Source: an uncultured Gammaproteobacteria bacterium (GTDB taxonomy: Bacteria; Pseudomonadota; Gammaproteobacteria; DRJJ01). From it: a stretch of DNA of 44,815 bases. Within the stretch, counting starts at the first letter, position 1. The number at the start of each line of letters is the position of its first letter. The DNA is taken from NCBI GenBank assembly GCA_947258795.1, contig CAMYJU010000019.1, positions 1 to 44,815 of the forward strand, given 5' to 3'. Positions 1 to 9,921 of the stretch are shown here, one piece after another. The notes below the pieces were generated by a model, which ran no database searches, was not told the DNA's origin, and was given only the letters and a program-made list of their open reading frames with translations. The position numbers and the translations under genes are program-made.

Positions 1-556
1 CGGCGCACGTGCGTGCCGCCGCATAGCTCAACCGAGAAGTCACCGATCGACAGCACCCGCACTTCATCGCCGTACTTCTCGCCGAACAGCGCCATGGCGC
101 CGGCCTCCATGGCCTGGTCGACAGGCATGATGCGGGTTTCAACGCCGGCATTGGCGCGGATCTGTTCATTGACGCGATTTTCGATGCGCTGTAACTCATC
201 TGCCGTCAACGGCTGAAAATGCGAGAAATCGAAGCGCAGGCGTTCCGGGTCTACCAGCGAGCCCTTCTGCTGGACATGATCGCCCAGTATTTCACGCAAC
301 GCCGCATGCATCAGGTGGGTGGCCGAATGGTTCAAGCGGGTCGCCGCGCGCCGCTGGTGGTCGATCAGTGCTTCCAGTTCGTCACCTGTGTGAATACTGC
401 CCTGGGTCAGTTCACCGATATGCACAAAAGCACCGTCGCCCTGCTTCTGGGTATCCAGTACCCGGAACACACCGCCGTTTTTACGCAGTACGCCCCGGTC
501 GCCGACCTGTCCGCCGGACTCGGCATAAAAAGGCGTGTGATCCAGTACCACCACGC
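1..556 (-). other. alaS: AlaS-derived segment (editing domain) of the chimeric frame
   Basis: Translated on the minus strand, this segment matches bacterial alanyl-tRNA synthetase from just before the glycine-rich [11 protein letters not shown] motif, through the zinc/editing motif [12 protein letters not shown], to ELCGGTHV at the window edge. These are hallmarks of the AlaS editing domain, which hydrolyses Ser- and Gly-tRNA(Ala). The aminoacylation and tRNA-recognition parts that should come first are absent; the receiver/GGDEF protein stands there instead. What lies beyond base 1 is not visible, so an intact C-terminal domain cannot be confirmed. The junction lies within about 542-560. Confidence 0.85.
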
Positions 557-1388
557 CGATACTGGCAGTGATCTGGAAGATTTCCTCACCGACCTTAAAG
601 CGGATGCTGTTAATGCGTTTACGTATGCGCTCGGTACACAAACCGGCGTTTTCATGATCGGTACCGCTCAGGGAAATGGCATAGCGTGACATGCCGATAC
701 GTGCGACCGAATCTTCTTCGCGCACCTGCTTCTGGACCACGTCAGCAACCTTGCGCAGTATCGCATTACAACGTTTGCGCCCAAGCTTGACGAACAGGCG
801 ATTAAACTGGTCCAGATCAACACGGATCACCGACAGGGGTTCCTGGTGACGACGTGCATAGGATATGCTTTGCGACAGGCCTTCCTCGAACACATGGCGA
901 TTGACCAGGCCGGTTACCGAATCCAGTGCCTGCTCTTCGGCAGGCGCTTCGGTCTGCTCACGCAGTTCGGTGGTCACCTGCGCCGCATTGGCATGCGAAT
1001 TGGCACGCGCTTTCAGATCAACGGAGTTAAACGGTTTGGTGATAAAGTCTGTCGCACCGGCGGCCAGAACCTTTTCACGGGCGTCATCATCATCCTCGGC
1101 CCCGGTAATGATGATGATCGGTAATTCACTAATGCGTGCTGTTTCAGAACCGCGCACCTTGTCGAGCAGCCCAAAGCCGTCGAGGTGTGGCATTGACAGG
1201 TCGGTAAACACCACCTGGATAGTCGTGTCCGACTCAATCATTTCCCAGCCGGCCTGACCGTCTTCGGCAACAACGACATCAAAATCATCATTGAGCACCT
1301 TGCGTGCGGCCAGACGCATTACCTTGGAATCATCCACCACCAGTATGCGCGGTAAATCTGATTGTCCTACTTCCTGGGTCATAGTCAT
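1..1388 (-). CDS. Response regulator/degenerate GGDEF protein joined in frame to an internal part of alanyl-tRNA synthetase; partial at left edge
   Basis: The frame starts at ATG 1388 with an AGGTG Shine-Dalgarno six bases upstream and stays open to base 1. Residues about 10-130 are a CheY-like receiver: a VVDDS acidic pocket, [10 protein letters not shown] holding the phospho-acceptor Asp, and FITKPF holding the conserved Lys. A GGDEF-type domain follows (DSVTGLVNR, then DLDQFN). Its signature pentapeptide reads GMSRY instead of GGDEF, while an RxxD inhibitory-site motif (REED) sits five residues before it. The GGDEF domain stops at ITASIGV, short of its usual end. Without a frame break the sequence becomes AlaS from [16 protein letters not shown] onward. 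Expected role of the first part is signal transduction, probably without cyclase activity. The join may be a true fusion, a deletion scar or an assembly chimera; the sequence alone cannot decide. Confidence 0.75.
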   Translation of the reverse strand, partial: MTMTQEVGQSDLPRILVVDDSKVMRLAARKVLNDDFDVVVAEDGQAGWEMIESDTTIQVVFTDLSMPHLDGFGLLDKVRGSETARISELPIIIITGAEDDDDAREKVLAAGATDFITKPFNSVDLKARANSHANAAQVTTELREQTEAPAEEQALDSVTGLVNRHVFEEGLSQSISYARRHQEPLSVIRVDLDQFNRLFVKLGRKRCNAILRKVADVVQKQVREEDSVARIGMSRYAISLSGTDHENAGLCTERIRKRINSIRFKVGEEIFQITASIGVVVLDHTPFYAESGGQVGDRGVLRKNGGVFRVLDTQKQGDGAFVHIGELTQGSIHTGDELEALIDHQRRAATRLNHSATHLMHAALREILGDHVQQKGSLVDPERLRFDFSHFQPLTADELQRIENRVNEQIRANAGVETRIMPVDQAMEAGAMALFGEKYGDEVRVLSIGDFSVELCGGTHVR

Positions 1389-1583
1389 CTCTTTCACCTG
1401 CCATCGTCACTTGAACGGCTATACTGTTGATAGATGCTGATTTACCTGCCTGCCAGGCAGCCGTTTTCAGTGAGACGGTCCTGTATCAGCCTGTTCACTT
1501 TATTATATATCGACCATACAGGAAACAACCTTAGTTAAAATATTTAATATTGTGGAATCAATCAGTTGCAGGCTCAATAGCGC
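1389..1583. other. Divergent intergenic region with a short palindrome
   Basis: This gap separates the leftward regulator frame from the rightward DsbA-family gene, so promoters in both directions are expected. A 15-base odd palindrome, CTGCCTG-C-CAGGCAG, lies at 1446-1460 and could be an operator or a small hairpin. A minus-strand TATAAT at 1502-1507 is a possible -10 element for the regulator, but no convincing -35 box pairs with it. The 1540-1560 stretch is AT-rich. Confidence 0.35.
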
Positions 1584-2204
1584 ATGGCTACCAGCAAACT
1601 CAGACTGACGGTGTTTTACGATTACATCTGCCCGTTCTGCTACATCGGCAGTCGACGCATTCTGGCCCTGAGTGATCAGTACGAACTCGAAATCAACTGG
1701 TCCGGCATCGAAATTCATCCCGAAACCCCCGTTCAGGGACGTTCCACCCAGTCCCTGGGCTATTCAAATCAGCAGTGGTCACAAATGATGCAGGCCCTGG
1801 ATGAACTGGCAAAAGTCGAAGGCATTGCGATGCAGGATCATGATTTTACGACCAATTCCGGCCCGGCCCTGCGGCTGGCCGAGGCCGCCAAAAAGGACGG
1901 CCGGGAGGTGTTTTACCGGCTACACGAAGGACTGTTCGAGGCCCTGTTCTGCCAGGGCCGGAACATCGCCGACAGGGAGGTTCTGACAGAACTGGCCCAC
2001 CAGGCCGGCATGAGCGAGGAACAAATAGGGCAGTTTTGTGATCAAATGGATATCGTCAAACGTTTACAATGGAATCTGCAGATGGCCAGACAGCACCGCA
2101 TTACATCGGTGCCGACCTACATTATCGGTAACCGGCTATTAAGCGGTGCGCAGCCGGTGTCGATGCTACGCGATGCCGCGCAACAGGCCTGTGCCGCCAG
2201 CTGA
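1584..2204 (+). CDS. DsbA family oxidoreductase (FrnE-like)
   Basis: This 206-residue protein has a thioredoxin-fold active site CPFC at residues 16-19, straight after an N-terminal beta strand (LTVFYDYICPFC). A helical insertion follows, and the cis-proline motif SVPTYIIG sits at about residue 177. This is the FrnE/DsbA-like or 2-hydroxychromene-isomerase-like architecture. No signal peptide is visible, so it probably works in the cytoplasm as a disulfide oxidoreductase or isomerase; the substrate is unknown. Two lipoprotein genes follow on the same strand after 28 bases and may share its transcript. The family call is firm and the physiological role open. Confidence 0.85.
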   Translation: MATSKLRLTVFYDYICPFCYIGSRRILALSDQYELEINWSGIEIHPETPVQGRSTQSLGYSNQQWSQMMQALDELAKVEGIAMQDHDFTTNSGPALRLAEAAKKDGREVFYRLHEGLFEALFCQGRNIADREVLTELAHQAGMSEEQIGQFCDQMDIVKRLQWNLQMARQHRITSVPTYIIGNRLLSGAQPVSMLRDAAQQACAAS

Positions 2205-2232
2205 GTACCTGCCTGCCGCAAGGAGACAAAGG

Positions 2233-2790
2233 ATGAAACTCACCAGCCTGATCCTGATTCCGGCTGTCCTGCTCGGTGCCTGTACTGGCAAACCGGTCAG
2301 GCTGGCCGATTCGCCCTATGCGCTGGTACCTGCCGGCTCGGTACTGGTCCAGCACCAGGACCTGGTGCTGCCGTCCAACACCTATGCCCTGCAATTCCAG
2401 AACGGCCAGCAGTTACATCATAACCAGATCGATCAATACTATGCCAACTGTGAACTGGAATCACGGAACAAGGCCGACCGGCCGCGTACCCTGAAGGCCG
2501 GTCGCTACCTGATCGTCAGAAGCAGCCGCTACGAAGATTACGCCTTCCTGCCGGTAAAACTGGCGCGTATTGGTATCGGGGTAGGTATCGGCATCGGCGA
2601 TGACTTTGGCGTGAGTGACGTGTTTACCTATGTACTGTCGATGTACCTGCAGTCTGACCAGAATCCGAACATCATACGTTTTAACTGTACACATTGGGGT
2701 ACCCACGCGGATGACGACTACCTGACCCTGAACGTGATCAGGCAGACCCTGCACCCCCTGTTCAGCATCAAGTTACCGGGTGAAAAATGA
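2233..2790 (+). CDS. Putative lipoprotein, first of a tandem pair
   Basis: The start at 2233 has a good Shine-Dalgarno (AAGGAGA), unlike the upstream in-frame start at 2146, which overlaps the previous gene. The 185-residue product begins with a lipoprotein signal whose lipobox ends LLGAC (Cys16), so it should be lipidated and held in the envelope. The mature part is not a family I recognise. It shares with the next gene the block SPYALxPxGSxLVQH, LPxNTYxLxxQNG, a central Cys in CELES/CLLES, and SDQNPNIIRFNC. A glycine/isoleucine-rich run (IGIGVGIGIG) at about residues 115-125 is absent from the paralog. Function unknown. Confidence 0.8.
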   Translation: MKLTSLILIPAVLLGACTGKPVRLADSPYALVPAGSVLVQHQDLVLPSNTYALQFQNGQQLHHNQIDQYYANCELESRNKADRPRTLKAGRYLIVRSSRYEDYAFLPVKLARIGIGVGIGIGDDFGVSDVFTYVLSMYLQSDQNPNIIRFNCTHWGTHADDDYLTLNVIRQTLHPLFSIKLPGEK

Positions 2791-3326
2791 AATACCTGAA
2801 TCTGATTTTCTTACTATTGAGCGGCAGCCTGTTTTTGAGCGCCTGCCAGCAGGACACTGTCCGCCCTGAAGACTCGCCTTACGCCCTGTTCCCGAACGGC
2901 TCGATACTGGTACAGCACGAGGCGATCACGCTGCCGGCCAATACTTACGACCTGACCATCCAGAATGGTGTAATCACCCGGCACGATGGACTGGATTGGC
3001 GTGAAGCGCACTGCCTGCTCGAGTCGAACACCTCTTTCGACAGCAATCAAACGCTGAAAAGCGGTGAGTACCGCATCATTCACAGCCGGCGTCACCATGA
3101 AGAGACCAGTCTGCCGCTACGTATGGCCGGGCTGATGCCGGTCAAAGGGGATGCGACCAAGATTATTGTGCTGACACTGGATTTGCGTTCCGAACAGAAC
3201 CCGTCTATCGTGCGCATGACCTGCAACGACTGGGGCTACTATTTCGACGACCAGTTCCTGTCGCTAAACCAGGTCAGGGCGACCCTGCAACCGCTGTTCA
3301 GTATCAGGCTGCCGGGCCAACAATAG
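2787..3326 (+). CDS. Putative lipoprotein, second of a tandem pair
   Basis: The start overlaps the previous stop (ATGA), so the two genes are translationally coupled. The product has 179 residues, with a lipoprotein signal ending LSAC (Cys20). It is a clear paralog of its upstream neighbour: conserved SPYAL, GSILVQHE, LPANTYDLTIQNG, CLLESN, LKSGEYRI, SEQNPSIVRMTC and the ending LFSIRLPG all line up in order. Two internal cysteines are kept and could form a disulfide, which fits the DsbA-like gene just upstream, although that gene shows no export signal. No function can be assigned. The gene ends 12 bases from the convergent thiC stop, with no recognisable terminator between. Confidence 0.8.
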   Translation: MKYLNLIFLLLSGSLFLSACQQDTVRPEDSPYALFPNGSILVQHEAITLPANTYDLTIQNGVITRHDGLDWREAHCLLESNTSFDSNQTLKSGEYRIIHSRRHHEETSLPLRMAGLMPVKGDATKIIVLTLDLRSEQNPSIVRMTCNDWGYYFDDQFLSLNQVRATLQPLFSIRLPGQQ

Positions 3327-3338
3327 GCCCGCCATCGA

Positions 3339-5291
<1,953 letters not shown>

Positions 5292-5293
5292 TC

Positions 5294-5369
5294 AGCTTCC
5301 CTACGCCGGTATTACCCGGATCAGGTATAAGGGTATATCTCAGCCCGACCTGGTCGTGGCACCCCTAGC
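5294..5369 (-). promoter_or_regulatory. TPP riboswitch (thi box) upstream of thiC
   Basis: Read on the minus strand, the conserved TPP aptamer landmarks occur in order: CTAGGGGTGCC, GGGCTGAGA, ACCCTTATACCTGATC, GGGTAATACC and GCGTAGGGAAGC. The outer stem can pair GCT with AGC. The aptamer ends about 77 bases before the thiC ATG. This class binds thiamine pyrophosphate and lowers thiC expression; in Gram-negatives the output is usually on translation initiation, which fits the palindrome at the ribosome binding site. Confidence 0.95.
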
Positions 5370-5630
5370 ACAACATGGCTGCAACTATATCGGAACTGAC
5401 CGGCAATGCAAGCCAGGTAAGCCGAAACCGTAAAAATCCTCCAGCGGATGCTTGCCAGCGTCAGCCAAACCCCTTACCCTGTGGGTCAGATACAAATCAG
5501 GCGCATGGAAGAGACGAAACAACAATAATGCCTGATCATAAGTATATAATAATCAATCGGTTGTAATAAATTACGCCTGGTCCGGCCTGTCGCCCGGGTA
5601 TGACCAGCGAAAATCGACGGGAACGAATAA
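5370..5630. other. Divergent promoter region between thiC and the PCM-like operon
   Basis: No gene is recognised here. The stretch must hold the thiC promoter (minus) and that of the methyltransferase-tolC run (plus). It turns AT-rich at 5525-5570, with TATAAT-like sequence around 5543-5552 readable on either strand. No clear -35 partner was found, so no promoter is called. Confidence 0.4.
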
Positions 5631-6293
5631 ATGACAGAAGTAAACACCGAAATCGCGCGCAGGAACATGATCAGCCAGCAATTCCGCACCTGGCACGTGA
5701 ACGACCAGGACGTGCTGGACCTGCTCGATACCATACCACGCGAACGCTTCGTACCGGAACAATACCGCAACCTGGCATTCTCTGACCTGGAAGTGCCTCT
5801 GGGCCATGGTGAAGTCATGATGGCGCCGAAGATCGAGGCCCGCCTGCTGCAGTCACTGGCAATCAAACCGCTGGAGCGCATCCTCGAGATCGGCACCGGC
5901 AGCGGCTATCTGACCGCCTGCCTGGCCAGGCTCGGCGGTCACTTGGTCACGGTCGAACTGGTACCCGAATTCAGCCAGCATGCCCAGCAACTGCTGACCG
6001 GCATGGGCTACGAGAATATCGAGTTTCGCGTTGGCGATGCGGCCAGCGGCTGGGACCAGGACGGCAGCTTTGACGTGATCGCGATCACCGGTTCGCTGCC
6101 GGTACTGCCGGAGGATTTCCAGCACGCCCTGAACAAGGACGGCCGCCTGTTTGTGATCACCGGCGAATCACCGGTAATGCAGGCGCAGCTGGTCACACGA
6201 CTATCCAGCCAGGAATGGCACAGCGAAACCCTGTTCGAAACGGATCTGCCGCCGCTGCAGAATGCCGTCAAGCCGCAGATATTCGCTCTCTAG
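5631..6293 (+). CDS. Protein-L-isoaspartate O-methyltransferase family protein
   Basis: This 220-residue SAM-dependent methyltransferase has the PCM fold. Near the N-terminus it has NMISQQFRTW and IPRERFVP. Residues 84-99 hold SAM motif I (ILEIGTGSGYLTACLA), followed by an acidic ribose-binding strand end (VTVELVPE). True PCM repairs isoaspartyl residues in aged proteins. Paralogs of this type lying before tolC are common in gammaproteobacteria and may have another substrate, so no symbol is given. Rhodanese, tolC and hemerythrin genes follow closely on the same strand, suggesting one operon. Confidence 0.85.
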   Translation: MTEVNTEIARRNMISQQFRTWHVNDQDVLDLLDTIPRERFVPEQYRNLAFSDLEVPLGHGEVMMAPKIEARLLQSLAIKPLERILEIGTGSGYLTACLARLGGHLVTVELVPEFSQHAQQLLTGMGYENIEFRVGDAASGWDQDGSFDVIAITGSLPVLPEDFQHALNKDGRLFVITGESPVMQAQLVTRLSSQEWHSETLFETDLPPLQNAVKPQIFAL

Positions 6294-6309
6294 TCCCTTA
6301 TCCAGGCCC

Positions 6310-6633
6310 ATGATGCGCGAGATGAGCGCAGTACAACTGCAGGAATACTTGGATTCCGCGCAGCCCGGTCCCATTTTGCTCGATGTGCGTGAGCCATGGG
6401 AATATGATATATGTGCCCTGGAGGACTCCAGGCTGGCGCCGATGCGCCAGATACCGGCCGCGGTCCATGACATGGATCCGGATCGCGAGTATGTCGTGAT
6501 TTGCCATCACGGTATCAGGAGCCGGCAGGTCGCCCTGTACATGGAGCGTATCGGCTTCAAACACCTGATCAACCTGAACGGTGGCATAGACGCCTGGGCG
6601 CGTACGATTGATTTACAAATGGATACCTATTGA
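6310..6633 (+). CDS. Rhodanese-like domain protein
   Basis: This is a single-domain rhodanese of 107 residues. LLDVREPWEYDI marks the first conserved block, and the active-site loop CHHGIRS has its catalytic Cys at residue 65, followed by the LNGGIDAWA block typical of the fold. Such proteins carry sulfur as a persulfide and act as sulfurtransferases; the acceptor is unknown. The start at 6310 was preferred over an in-frame one at 6262, which lies inside the preceding gene. The stop is one base before the tolC start. Confidence 0.9.
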   Translation: MMREMSAVQLQEYLDSAQPGPILLDVREPWEYDICALEDSRLAPMRQIPAAVHDMDPDREYVVICHHGIRSRQVALYMERIGFKHLINLNGGIDAWARTIDLQMDTY

Positions 6634-6634
6634 T

Positions 6635-7963
6635 ATGCACTACTACAAACGTATATTTCTCAGTCTCGTATCTGCTAATCTGCTGTGGAGTGGCTCGCTG
6701 CTGGCGGAAGACCTTAACGATATCTATCAGCTTGCACGCGAGAACGACTCCCAGCTCAAGGCAGCCATGGCATCGCGGGAAGCAGCTTACACGGCCAAGC
6801 CACAGTCTCTGGCAGGCCTGCTACCAAACATCAATCTCCGATCCAACGCAGACCGGATAGACCAGGACTCATCCCTGACTGGCGAAAGTAATTTTAACAA
6901 CACCGGTTACAACCTGAGCCTCACACAACCTGTATTCAACTATGGTGCCATACAGCAATACCGACAGTCTGATTACACCCTGCGTCAGGCCGATGCCGCC
7001 TATGGTGCAGCCGAGCAAGAACTGATACTACGTGTATCGGAAAATTATTTTAATGTACTCGCTGCGGGTGACGACGTCGAATTTGCACGCACCAACAAGG
7101 CCGCGATTGCCAGGCAACGAGAGCAGGCTCGTAAGCGTTTTGAAGTGGGCCTGATAGCCATTACCGATGTACATGAAGCCGAAGCGGCCTATGACCAGGC
7201 TGTTGCCCAGGAAATCGCTGCGCTGAACGAGAAAGAAAACAGCCTCGAGGCTCTTAACGTAATTACAGGGGCCTATCACAACAAGCTGAGTCTGTTACAA
7301 AGTGAAATCCCCTTGATAAAACCCGATCCGGATAACGTGGACAAGTGGACCGAGATTTCACTGAAACAAAACCTGAGTCTGCAAGCCGCCATGGCTGCCG
7401 TCGAAATTGCGAAAAAAGATGTCGATATACGTGAGGCTGATCATTTACCAACCGTTGATATGGTTCTGTCAAGCAGCAATCAGGATGTCGGTGGAGATTT
7501 TGCCAGGGACACTGATACCAACTCAATCAGTGTTCAGCTTAATGTGCCCATCTATACCGGGGGATTGACCACAGCGCGTGTCGACGAATCAGTCTATCTA
7601 CTAAAACAATCCCGAGAACAGGAGGAATTTGAACGCCGTTCAACCATCGCCCAGACACGCAATGCCTACCGTGGTGTACTGACTGGTATCAGCCAGGTTC
7701 TAGCTCTTGAAAAATCCATTATTTCAACACGTAGCGCACTGGAAACTACCGATGCGGGTTTTGAAGTTGGCACCCGCACCATCGTCGATGTACTTAATGC
7801 ACAGCGTCTTTTATTCCAGACCAAGAGCGACCTGGCGCGCGCGCGTTATGATTATATCCTGAACTATCTACGTCTAAAACAGGCTGCCGGCACCCTGTCA
7901 CCCGATGACATAATAAGGGTAAATAAATATCTGACTATAACCGAAACGCCGGGAGAGTCCTGA
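6635..7963 (+). CDS. tolC: TolC family outer membrane channel
   Basis: This 442-residue outer membrane efflux protein would form the trimeric exit duct for type I secretion and RND or MFS pumps. A signal peptide ends at SLLAED (about residue 20). Two repeats typical of the family follow: N-terminal LNDIYQLARENDSQLKAA with PNINLRSN and SLTQPVFNYG, and C-terminal VEIAKKDVDIREADHLPTVDM with LNVPIYTGG, then VGTRTIVDVLNAQR near the end. The start at 6635 leaves a well-formed signal; an earlier one at 6608 overlaps the rhodanese gene. No pump genes are nearby. The thiC-tolC neighbourhood also occurs in pseudomonads. Confidence 0.95.
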   Translation: MHYYKRIFLSLVSANLLWSGSLLAEDLNDIYQLARENDSQLKAAMASREAAYTAKPQSLAGLLPNINLRSNADRIDQDSSLTGESNFNNTGYNLSLTQPVFNYGAIQQYRQSDYTLRQADAAYGAAEQELILRVSENYFNVLAAGDDVEFARTNKAAIARQREQARKRFEVGLIAITDVHEAEAAYDQAVAQEIAALNEKENSLEALNVITGAYHNKLSLLQSEIPLIKPDPDNVDKWTEISLKQNLSLQAAMAAVEIAKKDVDIREADHLPTVDMVLSSSNQDVGGDFARDTDTNSISVQLNVPIYTGGLTTARVDESVYLLKQSREQEEFERRSTIAQTRNAYRGVLTGISQVLALEKSIISTRSALETTDAGFEVGTRTIVDVLNAQRLLFQTKSDLARARYDYILNYLRLKQAAGTLSPDDIIRVNKYLTITETPGES

Positions 7964-8482
7964 GTGGACAGCCTGATACCTGACGTCGCGCCGGATTTTT
8001 CCGACCCGCTCGAAATGCTGCATGCTTGTCACCAGCGCATGCGCGACCACTGCGATCTGTTGCAACGCGCGGCGCAGCACCTGAACGATAACGGACTGGA
8101 TGACGAATTCAAAAAGGCCGCTGCGCAGGTGCATCGCTATTTTGCCAGTGCCGCCATACTGCACCAGCAGGATGAAGAGCAGGACCTGTTCCCGCTGCTG
8201 ATACGCAGTTCGATGAAAATGGCCGACATCATCAACCAGCTCAAGCAACAGCATCAGGCAATACAGCAGCTGTGGCAGGAACTGGCGCCGTTACTGGCCC
8301 GGCCCGTGAAAATCGAGGACCCGGCTGCGTTGATTGAACTGGGTGATCGCTTTGCCGAATTGTACCGGCAGCATCTGGACTACGAGGAACAGGAATTTCT
8401 GAGTATGGCCGTACATATGCTCAGTCAGGAACAGCTGGACAAGATTGGCGGTGCAATGAAACAGCGGCGCCAGACCGTCTAA
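7964..8482 (+). CDS. Hemerythrin-like (HHE) domain protein
   Basis: The GTG start directly follows the tolC TGA, with GGGAGAG as Shine-Dalgarno. The 172-residue four-helix protein has the spaced iron ligands expected of a hemerythrin: His20/His23 and His29 in HACHQRMRDHC, His57, the HQQDEEQDLFP block (His67), His97, and HLDYEEQEF (His137 with following Glu). A diiron centre for oxygen, nitric oxide or iron sensing is likely. The role beside TolC is unknown. Confidence 0.85.
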   Translation: MDSLIPDVAPDFSDPLEMLHACHQRMRDHCDLLQRAAQHLNDNGLDDEFKKAAAQVHRYFASAAILHQQDEEQDLFPLLIRSSMKMADIINQLKQQHQAIQQLWQELAPLLARPVKIEDPAALIELGDRFAELYRQHLDYEEQEFLSMAVHMLSQEQLDKIGGAMKQRRQTV

Positions 8483-8497
8483 AACTTTTGTTTTAGT

Positions 8498-8534
8498 TGT
8501 CATTGCTTCGTCGCTATCGCTGCTCGCAATGACA
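8498..8534. repeat. Palindromic interspersed repeat (GTCATTGCGAGC family), possible two-way terminator
   Basis: Nine-base arms TGTCATTGC (8498-8506) and GCAATGACA (8526-8534) enclose a further pairable core. The element lies between the convergent hemerythrin and waaA genes, just after a T-rich run, so it may end transcription from both sides. Read on the minus strand it starts GTCATTGCGAGC, like the copy at 44594-44630. Confidence 0.7.
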
Positions 8535-8545
8535 GCAATACTTTA

Positions 8546-9823
8546 TCAACTCGCCCTCTTTTTCAACACTTGTCCTATTAGACCCATCAACCGCTCCAGC
8601 GCACCGCGATTGGCCTCGACAAAACGGCAACCGCGCTCCCCGGCTTCGTTGCGCGAGACCGCGTCGGACAACCAGTCATCGACCGCCTCGACCAGTTCTG
8701 CCCTGCTGTTTACCTTGCGTGCGGCACCGGCCTGTATCAGCCCCTGATACACCACTTCGAAGTTATGAATATGCGCAGCGGTGACCACGGCGCGTCCGAC
8801 CGCGGCCGGCTCCAGTGGATTATGGCCACCGACCGGGACCAGACTGCCGCCCATAAACGCGACATCGGCAACCGTAAACAGCAGCAACAGCTCACCGAGC
8901 GTATCGCCAAGATACACATCGATATCGGCACCCGGCATCTGGTTCAGGCTACGTTGTGCAGTCTTGTAATGTTTGTCTTTGACCAGTTCGGCGACCTCGG
9001 CAAAACGGTCCGGGTGGCGCGGTACCAGGATCAACAACAATTGCGCGTGACGCTGACGTAACATCGCGAACACCTCCAGCACCACTTCCTCCTCACCTGG
9101 ATGGGTACTGGCCGCAATCCACACCGGACGCGCCTGACCGATGCTGGCGCTTAAAACCTCCGCCCGGTCCTGCAAATCGGCCGGCACATCCTGCTCGTAT
9201 TTCAGATTGCCACTGACCTGGACCTGAGCTGCCGGCAGACCCAGCTGCCTGAATCGTTCTGCACTGGACTCATCCTGTGCCGCCACCCGATCGACAAAGG
9301 ACAGAACCTTGCTAATAGTCTTTGGAAACCTTGCATAACGGCGTGCCGAGCGTTCGGACAATCGCGCATTCGCCACCACCAGCGCAATACCCCTGTGTCG
9401 ACACTGCGCAAACAGGTTTGGCCACAATTCGGTCTCCATCACAATCAACATCACCGGATTTAAAGCAGACAGATAACGCCTGGTCATGAACGGCAGGTCA
9501 TAAGGCAGATAGCTATGCAACACACGGTCCCCGAACAGGTCACGCACACGCTGGGAACCGGTAGGGGTGGTCGTAGTTACAAAAACATCATAGCTGTCAT
9601 ACGTTGCCAGCAAGCGCTGTACCAGGGGTGTCGCTGCCTGCACTTCTCCGACCGAAACCGCGTGCACCCAGATCACCGGTTTCTGAGCCACAGGCAGGCG
9701 CAGGGTCAGACGTTCGGACCAGCGCCAACGGTAGGCGGGCAGCCGAATACTGCGAAACAACAGACGGAGCAGTGCGAATGGCAGGATCAGCAGGGTCAGC
9801 AGGGAATAGATCGGGAAATGCAT
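8546..9823 (-). CDS. waaA: 3-deoxy-D-manno-octulosonic acid transferase (Kdo transferase)
   Basis: WaaA adds Kdo to lipid IVA at the inner membrane, the first step of LPS core assembly. The product has 425 residues, the usual length. It has an N-terminal membrane anchor (about residues 5-25), then YRWRWSERL, the catalytic segment HAVSVGEVQAA (Glu60), ETELWPNLF, the nucleotide-sugar site near GGSLVPVGGHNPLEP, and the C-terminal GT-B fold. ATG 9823 aligns with family N-termini; in-frame starts up to 9874 would add 17 unlikely residues. It is divergent from lpxL. Whether it transfers one or two Kdo units cannot be told. Confidence 0.96.
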   Translation of the reverse strand: MHFPIYSLLTLLILPFALLRLLFRSIRLPAYRWRWSERLTLRLPVAQKPVIWVHAVSVGEVQAATPLVQRLLATYDSYDVFVTTTTPTGSQRVRDLFGDRVLHSYLPYDLPFMTRRYLSALNPVMLIVMETELWPNLFAQCRHRGIALVVANARLSERSARRYARFPKTISKVLSFVDRVAAQDESSAERFRQLGLPAAQVQVSGNLKYEQDVPADLQDRAEVLSASIGQARPVWIAASTHPGEEEVVLEVFAMLRQRHAQLLLILVPRHPDRFAEVAELVKDKHYKTAQRSLNQMPGADIDVYLGDTLGELLLLFTVADVAFMGGSLVPVGGHNPLEPAAVGRAVVTAAHIHNFEVVYQGLIQAGAARKVNSRAELVEAVDDWLSDAVSRNEAGERGCRFVEANRGALERLMGLIGQVLKKRAS

Positions 9824-9921
9824 ACTGAGCTGCCGGGCATCATATTGAACATGGCTACATCTTAGCATAGACAATCGCGTACAATATCATACCAGTATAT
9901 GATCGCTGATATTGAAAACTG

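Noticed and set aside
2146-2232. Longer start for the first lipoprotein gene
   Set aside because: It would overlap the DsbA-like gene and bury the lipoprotein signal; the internal ATG at 2233 has a strong Shine-Dalgarno and leaves the lipobox near the N-terminus.
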